This document shows positions 56,045-64,000 of a stretch of DNA of 64,000 bases, one piece after another. The position numbers were made by a program, and so were the translations under genes. Position 1 is the stretch's first letter, and the number at the start of each line of letters is the position of its first letter. Where the stretch lies: NCBI RefSeq assembly GCF_000764305.2, contig NW_025932899.1, positions 133,343-197,342 on the forward strand, written 5' to 3'. The notes below the pieces were generated by a model. The model worked only from the letters and a program-made list of their open reading frames with translations. It did not search any database and was not told the origin of the DNA. This stretch comes from Hyalella azteca. Lineage: Eukaryota; Arthropoda; Malacostraca; Amphipoda; Hyalellidae.

Positions 56045-57424
56045 TTAATAGCATCCACCCGACAAACGCCCCCGTTCATGGATCGTGCAGTGCGGACGAA
56101 GGTTGTATTCCGCCAACAGGCGTTGGTTCTCCAGGGTACGATTTTCAAATGTCAGGTAGCGACAATCGTCCGGACGATTTGGCATGCGCTCCCGCAACCT
56201 CAGCACAGTCTCCGTCCTTGGGTCCACGTTGAACGTATGCGTCTGTCCACGGGGGTCTTGAACATGCACTTCAATCTGAAAAAAATCATCGTCTTAGGTG
56301 ACATAGAACGAAAAAGGTTGCATCAATGAATGGCCTACTCCGATCGCATAAGTTGCTAAGTTATGAAACCAATACAAATTGATGGTTCATAATAAAAATA
56401 TAGTCGGATAATGTGCAAACGGATGGAAACATTAGTGTTTACCCTAGGTTTAACGTTCACTTACAGTTTTTGTGTTGGAATTAATTGAAGTTGACGGGCG
56501 TCGCATTTTATCCTGTTGCAAGCGTTCAACTTTTTCCAGGACTTTAGTAGGTGGGTCCCTGGGAGAGACTTTATTTTTCGCATTTTTCTGATGGATCAGA
56601 GTCAGAACAACGGGAAGTTTAGAGCAACTTCCTTTGTTGCGAACTTTGCGGCACTGCGGGCATGCGTAGCTATTGTTCATCTCAAGATCTTTGAGGCAGA
56701 AGTACAGAAAGCGTGACCACATGTCAGCAGCCGAGGAGGGTTTACTTCACAGTAGTCATCCGAGCACACGACACAAGTGGGGAATCCAGAGGCAGTCGAG
56801 TTACTCTGAGGACAAATATGTTTCGATTAAATTACCAATAGAAGTTACACATGGCTGACGCTATGGCAAGGTAACAAATGCACTCAATAAATTCAACGAT
56901 TAATTAATTATTCCAATATAAGTTGAAACGCTGACAAACCAAATGACCGGAAAACTTGTACATGCGTCAAATTTTTAATGCAGTAATCAAGTGCTGCTGA
57001 ATGGAATGAACAAATAATAAGTAATTACAATAAAAATGTTGCGGCAACTCATGCTTACCGTCGAAACCGAAGATCCAGAAACCGATTCAGTGTCATCCGG
57101 ATCCATAGGAACGACTTCTCTCCCAGTAGCTATGGGTCCACCCGTACTTGGTTCAAGAGGAACCACGTCCCGCCCAGTCCTGGCATCTCCCGAGGCACCA
57201 GAGTTCGCCGGAATTAGATCGTACACCGTAGGTAAATCCGAGATATTTTCAGAGCATGACTTCTTGCACTTCTTCACGCCGCATTTCATATCATCTTGGT
57301 CTTCCAAAGCGGAGAGACAACTTCGGCAGGAGACATGGCCACACGGCAGCAGTAGAGGCTTGCGGTCTTTCTCATCGTAGGACTTCTTGCAATGAGGGCA
57401 GGGTGGTAATGATGAATCAGCCAT
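56045..57424 (-). pseudogene. RING-RING-ubiquitin-like protein, copy 2 (frameshift in RING2)
   Basis: Paralogue of the 47.7-49.1 kb gene with the same three-exon plan and phases: 57059-57424 (366 nt), 56465-56805 (341 nt), 56045-56275 (231 nt). RING1 is intact (CPHCKKSYDEKDRKPLLLPC, GHVSCRSC) with the same SDLPTVYDLIPA and TGREVVPMD linker. The RING2 exon is one base shorter than in copy 1: after CGHAFCT the frame slips and meets TGA within about 8 codons, while the rest of the exon stays readable in the shifted frame (YACPQCRK, KLPVVLTLIH). The ubiquitin-like exon is open (QTHTFNV, DDCRYLTFEN, HERGRLSGGCY) and has no lysine. All splice sites are canonical (GTAAGC, GTAAGT donors). It is either a young pseudogene or a sequence error. 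An in-frame ATG also lies at 57439, but an acceptor-like ATTACAG falls between, so 57424 is the likely start. Confidence 0.8.
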
Positions 57425-57439
57425 CTTATCTGTAATCAT

Positions 57440-58910
57440 GAGACTAGGTTGTAACGCACTACAAACGAAAATGTTATGTTAAATCACGGCTAAAATAAGT
57501 AATCATTTTTTTTCTCCTCCTCAAACTCAAAGTAATTCAATTGTGATTGAGAAGATTATTCATTCGTGATCAGCTTAATTTACTCTTTGATTGCACTAAT
57601 TTGAACCTTATTTGAAACTGATCAGTCATTGAAAATCAAGTTATCGCCATGATTTAGACCCCACGGTGGTAAGTGCATTAACACATACCACCATATTTGC
57701 ACAAAATTCAATGGCACTAAATTTTTTTGCACCATACTACAAAATTTTCTCTAGTTAAATTCTATTTGTTTAGCTGCATCATGATCAAATATCAATGCAG
57801 AGCATTTACCTGCATTTTTTATAGTTATCATGATCGCTGCAAACAGTAATTGGCTGCTGTCTTCCTCAATTCAATTGTTCATTAAATCATTGTTATGGAA
57901 ACTCGTATGCTAAATATTAAAACAAATGAACTAAACGCCAGAAACTTCGTTTCATTCATCACGACGCAATTGTGTCAAAATTAAAAGACAATTCCATTAC
58001 AGTTTCAATCCTATAACCGCAACAAAATCCATTATTAATTGAAAGCTGCTCCATTTGTGCAGCGAAGAACTCACATTATTTGACTGCCCATAAATGCCAT
58101 TGACACCGATGTGGGTTGGGCTGGCAAGAAGTCGAAGAAGAACAACTTTTGGTTTTGTAGTTTACTTGCCGTTGTTGGTAACAATGGTGACTTAAGTGAC
58201 TTGGTGACGTGAGCTGGAAATGAGATTTAATATGAGTTAATAAGTCGAGAAAGACATACACGAAACTTACACTAGGCAGGAGCAGGATTTTCATTGTTTA
58301 GATTTAAGTACTAAACATTTTAGATGAACGTTATTAATTGACTTCTCGATAACGAGATTACAACTGGCATGACAGGTATTGTTTATGTCGGCATGGCCGC
58401 AGTATTTCATTTGTTACTTACACAAGGTGGTTTTAGCAGGCGAGAAGAGACGCCAACTTTGATGATAATTAGGCCTACGTTTATTCTGACTTCAATGATT
58501 TAGGCCAGATATACCTAATGTTGACGTTTAATTTCTTATGCTTAAATTTGCCAACGCTGAGTTTGGCTTCAATTACAGTTATAGCGTCGACGCTAGGTTG
58601 GGATTCGATTCCGATAATAGTGCCAACGCTGAGTTGGGCTTGCTTACTGTTCTAGTGCCAACGGCTGTGGTTGGGTTTCAAATTGTATTACGATACCTGG
58701 AATAATGAGATTAGAGATAAACTTTAGAGGACAACATCTTAAAATTACCTAAAATGCTTCGAATCAAAAGAGACTTAAAGAAAGCAAGTCGGCACTCGGC
58801 AGTAAGGCTTAATGAGGCGGTAGCAAAGAACAAAGTACCTTGTCTCTCTTAAATCTTTTCTCTAAGATTGAGTGGAAGAAAACGGAACGGCGTCTTCCTC
58901 TATGTCGCTA
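57440..58910. other. Region upstream of RING copy 2
   Basis: No gene recognised. On the minus strand 58213-58075 is bounded by a good acceptor (TTTCCAG) and donor (GTGAGT), and could be an untranslated exon of RING copy 2; an upstream ATGAAAATCCTGCTCCTG with a GTAAGT donor lies near 58294. No promoter matching the copy 1 element was found. Confidence 0.3.
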
Positions 58911-58915
58911 TATAT

Positions 58916-59010
58916 CAGTGGTTCCCAAACTTTTTCAGGCTGGCGCCCCCTTAGGCTCCCTAGTGAATTTCTAGCGCCCCCCACAGACATACGCCTCTCT
59001 TTTGAAATTT
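58916..59010 (+). mobile_element. hAT-type transposon terminus
   Basis: Begins CAGTGGTTCCCAAACTTTTT followed by a GCGCCCCC-rich stretch, a common hAT (Charlie/SPIN-like) end. The matching far terminus was not found, so extent is unknown. Confidence 0.55.
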
Positions 59011-59212
59011 AGTACTCTGCAGTATTAAAAGATAAAGGTTTAAAACAAATGTTTATTTCACAAATAGAACCCCATTTAGTGAACCAATTTGCTTTTCAGC
59101 TGTTTTAACTGTTTCAGCACCACAATCCTAGGACGTCATGGGCGAATTTACGGCCGGACTCGTGACCGGTCTCAAGACCAATCTCCCAATTCAATTATAA
59201 TATAAGTAATAT

Positions 59213-60023
59213 CTCGCAAACTAATGAACGCAGCTCAATGAAACTTGGAACACGTATTCATCAGAACCTAACGGTGATGTTTAGCTCGTAATTTTTTTTT
59301 TATTTCACCTTCATTCGTGAGTTACGCGTATATTGCGAAATAGGCCGAACTTCGCAGTGATCAAAGTATTTCTTCCAAACTATTGAACAGATTTGAACGA
59401 AATTTTGAATATGCATTCCTAACTAACAAACGGTGATTTTTTAGCTTATAAAATATTTTTTCGATTTTACCTTCGGTTGCGAGTTTTTTTCTTCATTTGT
59501 TGTTCTATTTCTTCTATTCATCTATTTCTTCATGCCGGTTGTTCCTCATCTATCTATAGAAGTCGCGAACGAAAGCAAAATAGAAAAATTGTCACGAGCT
59601 AAACATCACCGATGAGAGGTTAGGTATTTATATACAAAGTTTGGCTTAAATCTGTCCTGTAGTTTAGAAGAAATTTCTTGATCGCCGCGAATTTAAGTGA
59701 CAGATTACCCGGAAGAGTGAAATCAAGAATGACGGTGAAATGAAGAAAAAAACTCGCAACCGAAGGTAAAATCGAAAAAATATTTTATAAGCTAAAAAAT
59801 CACCGTTTGTTAGTTAGGAATGCATATTCAAAATTTCGTTCAAATCTGTTCAATAGTTTGGAAGAAATACTTTGATCACTGCGAAGTTCGGCCTATTTCG
59901 CAATATACGCGTAACTCACGAATGAAGGTGAAATAAAAAAAAAATTACGAGCTAAACATCACCGTTAGGTTCTGATGAATACGTGTTCCAAGTTTCATTG
60001 AGCTGCGTTCATTAGTTTGCGAG
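59213..60023. repeat. Large foldback, ~286-bp inverted arms
   Basis: Arm 59213-59498 (CTCGCAAACTAATGAACGCA...) is repeated in inverted form at 59738-60023 with very few or no differences, separated by about 240 bases. No target duplication is evident. The right arm ends directly before a TGTCTCTTATACA word and the ambiguous base at 60037. Confidence 0.85.
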
Positions 60024-60037
60024 TGTCTCTTATACAN

Positions 60038-60164
60038 AGCGGTAGCGGTAGCGCCCGTTACAATCTAGTGGGTGTAGCGGTAGCGGTAGCACCCGCTACA
60101 TTTAGAGCATGTAGCGGTAGCGATAGCGCCGCTACATTTCCAAGTAGCACTGCCCAGCTCTGTT
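60038..60164 (-). mobile_element. hAT-like terminus with GTAGCGGTAGCG repeats
   Basis: On the minus strand the end reads CAGAGCTGGGCAGTGCTACT, followed by repeated GTAGCGGTAGCG and GCGCCCGCTAC words. A similar end in the + orientation starts at 63449. The segment is truncated at the ambiguous base. Confidence 0.6.
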
Positions 60165-60169
60165 TGTTG

Positions 60170-60845
60170 GATGTGTTCCATGTAAGTTTGTTATAATTTC
60201 GCGCGAAATTACCGAGCATTATAGCTCATAGATTTAAGAAGTCTGTAGGTCATTGATATTAGTTCTGTTATATAGATGACTTTCACACTCGGTGCATTGT
60301 ATCATTGTATTGCGCCTAAAAAAAACAAAATGGTAATTATTCAGATTATGCAGATTAAAACATGACGTTGAAAATAACAGGTAAAGATTCGATAAATCAA
60401 GCGATTCGAGCACTATGGCTACTTTGATGCACATTTCGAGAGATTGTAGCGATAGGAGAAGCAGTTATGGCCTCTGCCTCCTCACATCAATCCAGGATAG
60501 TTATTGCGCCGGCGATTCGATACGCTAGAGGCATAGTTGAATTGATACAGTATTAATTAATTGAACCATGCGCTAGAGGGGATGCATGCTAGAGGCCAGC
60601 TGAAGCAGTGTTGGTTTAAAGTTCGTGTGGTGAGATAGGTCAATTGACTACACACTGTTAGAAAAATTACCGTTAACGGTATTACCGGCGTTTCAGTGGC
60701 CGGTCGGCACGTGAAAAGAAACACCGTGTCGCCGTTTTTATTCTAATTTAACACTAGAAATCCGTAAAACATCTGATAAAAACGGCGAAACAGTTTATTT
60801 TCACGGGGCGACCGGCCACTAGAATGCCAGTGGGAGCGTTTGAGC
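60170..60845. other. Intergenic, nothing recognised
   Basis: A GGCGACCGGCCACT / AGTGGCCGGTCGGCAC inverted pair at about 60696-60820 brackets related CGTTTTTA segments and may be a small palindromic repeat. No gene seen. Confidence 0.35.
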
Positions 60846-60849
60846 GTGG

Positions 60850-61082
60850 GTTTGAGCGTTTATTAGGCCGTAGGCCTGTCGCCGATTCTTAACATTGCAG
60901 AACAATAACAGCATTTCGAGGTCTCGAACTCGCAACTCACTGCTACAATTCTGCTGTGCTTAACCGCCCGGCCTCCTCGCCGATTCTGACCCAGAAACTG
61001 GCGCACAGAGCTGGGATCGAACCCGCACCTCTCTGCGCCAATCTTGGTACTCTGAACTTTAACCACTGGGCCACCCTGCCAC
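60850..61082 (-). mobile_element. tRNA-derived SINE, copy 3
   Basis: Minus-strand copy with GTGGCAGGGTGGCCCAGTGG, B box GGTTCGATCCC, second tRNA-like unit and AAGAATCGGCGACAGGCCTA near the 3' end. The frames over it are SINE-derived and not genes. Confidence 0.85.
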
Positions 61083-61230
61083 TTGGTAGTGCGATGAGGC
61101 CGGTGCAAAAGTTTATAAACAAAAACACACAAACAACACACACTGCATGGCGCTGGCTACAAGACGCTTTACGGCGGAGCCTTAGCCCAGTCAAGCGCTC
61201 TCTCGATTGATGTAGTCATACGGGAAGGAT

Positions 61231-61590
61231 ATTATGGTCATGATATGGTCATGATGCAGCTGTGATATGGTCAAGATGCAGCTGTTATATGGTCATGATG
61301 CAGCAGTGATATGGTCATGATGCAGCTGTTATATGGTCATGATGCAGCTGTTATATGGTCATGATGCAGCTGTTTTATGGTCATGATGCAGCAGTGATAT
61401 GGTCATGATGCAGCAGTGATACAGTCATGATGCAGCTGTGATATGGTCATGATGCAGCAGTGATACAGTCATGATGCAGCTGTTATATGGTAGGTCATGA
61501 TGCAGCTGTGATATGGTCATGATGCAGCTGTTATATGGTCATGATGCAGCTGTGATATGGTCATGATGCAGCTGTGATATGGTCATGGAC
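61231..61590 (+). repeat. 22-bp minisatellite, about 16 copies
   Basis: Tandem GATATGGTCATGATGCAGCT + GT units, alternating GCTGTG, GCTGTT and GCAGTG variants. One unit has a 4-base expansion (GGTAGGTC). Confidence 0.95.
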
Positions 61591-62815
61591 CAATCTTCTT
61601 CCCAACGAGACGAAAAATTGACGAGGAAGACAGCAGAGGGCATCAGAGTATATGGTATTTCCCGAACGGTAGGTAGTCGGCACTTGAAAGAGATTTGCGT
61701 CTCAATCTCAAATTTTATTACTAAATTGGGTGTAATTCAATCTTTTAAAACCTTATCAGTCAATTCAAACAGGCAATATTTCATATTGCCATATTTGTCA
61801 GGCAAATTATCATAACTGGTTAACTAAAAAAAGACTGTTTTTTTCTCATATATTCTAGCGCCTTGGCTTGCTTTTCAAGGAGCAAAATTTCACCAAAAAT
61901 TTTTTGTAGTAATAGGTTGGGATTCAATGAACTTTAGCCTTGGTAGGCAGATTAACTTAGTGTTATACAATTAGGCAAAATATAAAAAAATACGCATAGC
62001 TCAGTAGATAAAAGCCTGTGCGGTGTCACTTGATACTCCGCTTCTTCTCTGTCAAACTTCTAGAAAAAAATAATTTATGGGATGGTCACGTAGTGCATAT
62101 TGTTGCTCATTATCTTCAAGCTTTGCAAATTCTTGAGGCTGTTCATCCAAGCTTTCTTCTAAACCACAGGCAGATTTTTCAAACTGTTTATTGACTTTAA
62201 GCGAAAAGTTGTTTCTTTTAATAATGTCACTAGATTGCTTTAATCGCAGATTCACTAGAAATTTAAAAGCGAAGAAAACACCACAAAAATTCAGCATATC
62301 TCTATTGAAAACGTTTCGGAGACGTTGTTTATTTTATTCAACCTTGACGCTTGTTTCTTTCTCCAGTTTGGGAACGTGCATAAATGTAGAGCGATTTATG
62401 AAAAAAACATCCATTTGATGGAATTCGACAGACTGCACGACGAAAAGTATGAATAATTTTCATTATGTATGATTATTTCTTATCTTATTTGATAATTGAG
62501 GTTAAATACAGCCACCACCTCGGTCGATGTGAGTAGAGTAGAGAAGTCATTCATTTATGCATCTACGTAGGACGGAAATTTGACTGTTCATTGATTGAAA
62601 TATTATTTTGTTATCTATATTGCTATTCAATTTAATTCCACTGCTATACAGAGTCCAAGATATTTTTAAACGTTCTTAATAGACATGGATAATATGAACA
62701 ATATGACATAATTGAAGGTAATCTTGACAATTATTATTTATTGTACACAGATGCTGTCATTTAGGACGTGTTGTCTGTAATCATAGATTATATCCGTTTA
62801 ACTTTTGTTTGCATC
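61591..62815. other. Intergenic, two unassigned frames
   Basis: A minus-strand frame at 62052-62297 (81 aa; it contains LEESLDEQPQEFAKLEDNEQ) has protein-like, acidic composition, and a plus-strand frame starts MDQSSSQRDEKLTRKTAEGI at 61585. I recognise neither, and neither has clear splice or promoter context. Confidence 0.3.
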
Positions 62816-62819
62816 CCAG

Positions 62820-62911
62820 TTGAGATTCTTCGTTCGATCGACAACGAAACTCGTTTGGTACCCGTTGCATCTGCTTGTGACGTCGTTTTCTCACTCGTCA
62901 GATTCAACGTA
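62820..62911 (+). CDS. Candidate internal exon of an unidentified + strand gene
   Basis: 92 nt between a good acceptor (TTTTGTTTGCATCCCAG) and a GTAAGT donor. After two bases the frame is open for 30 codons: EILRSIDNETRLVPVASACD, then VVFSLVRFNV. The SIDNETRLV core is loosely like class-V aminotransferase sequences, but that is only an impression. Neighbouring exons were not found. Another frame is also open. Confidence 0.3.
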
Positions 62912-63039
62912 GTAAGTTTTCCTATCCTCATCTATTCTTTCTTATAATCTTCACTCATCCCAGCGTTCACTCAACAAGTGCGCGGGAAATATCGTAAAGA
63001 TTAACGAAATCATCATTCAATGAACGCAGCGAGCCTCCC

Positions 63040-63210
63040 AAGCGGTTCCCGCGTTCTCAGCTAGCGTGGGCTGCGTGGCAGCCCAGGGCCCAGGCCGGAG
63101 GCAGCGTCAGTGTAGCCGCAGCGACCGCACAGCTCGCAGGTTAGTTCGCGTCCACAGCTCGAGCGAGTAGTGTGTTGCTCTTCGAGCTCTCCCGGTGTTA
63201 CAATATGATG
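63040..63210. promoter_or_regulatory. GC-rich, CpG-rich patch, possible promoter or first exon
   Basis: Abruptly GC-rich (GGCAGCCCAGGGCCCAGGCC and CGCAGCGACCGCACAGCTCG) within AT-rich DNA, with a donor-like CGCAG/GTTAGT at about 63139. It may be the 5' end of a gene running to the right. No coding start is convincing. Confidence 0.3.
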
Positions 63211-63448
63211 TTATAACTTATTAAGCCTGTTGTCAATTCAATGAATGAATGAATTTTTGTTCAATTCATTAATGGAATTGTTACAGTAAGTCAGTAACAA
63301 GTTCATAGTTAATGTTTTAGGATGACTTCGTCTAGCGGCAATTAGTTTGAAAGGGAATTATTTGTCGCATAACTAGATGTACCTACTGATTTGATATTCT
63401 TTGGGCCGTTTGCCTCACTTTTGTGGTTGTTCTTTATTTGTATGATAT

Positions 63449-63600
63449 ATACAGAGGTGGGCAGTAGCGCGCTACATGTAGCGGCCGCTAGTAGCGGTAG
63501 CGGCTCTACATTTAAGGCAATGTAGCGGTAGCGGTAGCGCCCGCTACCGCTACGAGGTTTTGCCGCTACTGCGCTACCGCTACATTTATAGATAAAGCCT
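63449..63600 (+). mobile_element. hAT-like terminus, continuing toward the window end
   Basis: Starts CAGAGGTGGGCAGTAGCGCG and continues with dense GTAGCGGTAGCG / CGCTACCGCTAC palindromic words. The remaining 400 bases to the window end show no coding frame, so the element's other end may lie outside. Confidence 0.6.
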
Positions 63601-64000
63601 TTAGATTTTACTTAAAGGGACCGGCTACCCTCCAACAAAACTTTTTTGTTTACAGACGGATCGTTTTGAAACTTGGTACACACATGTAAAACAGAAATCT
63701 AAGACCTTTTTGTTCATGTAAATTTAAAAAAATGAACGAAAACGTGCAATTAATAGAAAACGGTATATAAGGGGTACTCTAAAAAAGTTTATAACTTTTG
63801 CAAATCACATGCTACAATGTCGAGACACATCATTCGATTTGTAACAACAATACCTATCTAGCGACTGTAGAGCCCCGATTTTTTATTTTCCTCATCGTTT
63901 TTTTTCGCGTTCTTCCCATTTTTTCACATTTTTACCCCCCACCTTCCTCCCCCTCCCATATATAAGTCAAACCATGCACATATTAAAAAAAAGCTTCTAA

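Noticed and set aside
60956..61210. Frame with a GIEPAPLC-type protein segment
   Set aside because: This is the antisense of a tRNA-derived SINE; the same frame appears in every copy and is not a gene.
61231..61590. CRISPR-like array
   Set aside because: 22-bp head-to-tail units with no spacers: a minisatellite.

Overview
The window is eukaryotic nuclear DNA. It has spliced genes with canonical GT-AG introns, an AT-rich background, many short tandem arrays, and a dense, nested load of transposons. The repertoire points to an arthropod, and a crustacean is plausible: EN-RT-RNaseH LINE, CR1-type LINE tails, tRNA-derived SINEs, mariner, piggyBac-like, Harbinger-like and hAT-like pieces, and a KDM4 demethylase relic. 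Species cannot be fixed from sequence alone.

Layout. 1-17 kb is gene-poor: a CR1-type LINE tail (2.2-2.9 kb), several minisatellites, a broken mariner transposase split by a small TIR element (10.1-10.8 kb), a GC-rich promoter-like patch (12.2-13.0 kb), a SINE (16.1 kb) and a piggyBac-like MITE (16.8 kb). 17.7-25.0 kb is a dead non-LTR retrotransposon with gag-like ORF1 and an EN-RT-RNaseH ORF2. Its endonuclease is interrupted by a TA-flanked DNA element (copy A). 25.0-32.8 kb is a nest of the same DNA family: inverted copy B, then an old copy C that holds copy D and other insertions. 33.15-45.53 kb is the one clearly intact conserved gene, a mitochondrial sideroflexin on the + strand (9 exons, 319 aa). 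It carries a second, diverged version of exon 6 and remnants of duplicated splice sites.

47.7-57.4 kb holds two paralogous genes on the minus strand, each with three coding exons in the order RING1, RING2, ubiquitin-like domain. Copy 1 (47.7-49.06 kb) is intact and has upstream sequence with two TATA promoters. Copy 2 (56.04-57.42 kb) has a one-base deletion inside RING2. In both, the ubiquitin-like domain has no lysine and ends in Leu-Ser-Gly-Gly plus two residues. This is the most unusual biology in the window: a possible E3 ligase carrying its own lysine-free, potentially processable ubiquitin-like tail. Between the copies lie CR1 LINE tails, a SINE, a 67-bp-TIR mariner-type MITE and a broken, head-to-head KDM4 JmjC pseudogene.

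57.5-64 kb has no firm gene: hAT-type termini, a ~286-bp-arm foldback ending beside the only ambiguous base, a SINE, a 22-bp minisatellite, a candidate exon (62.82 kb) and a GC-rich patch (63.05 kb). The sideroflexin and RING copy 1 genes converge. No operon-like relation between genes is implied.
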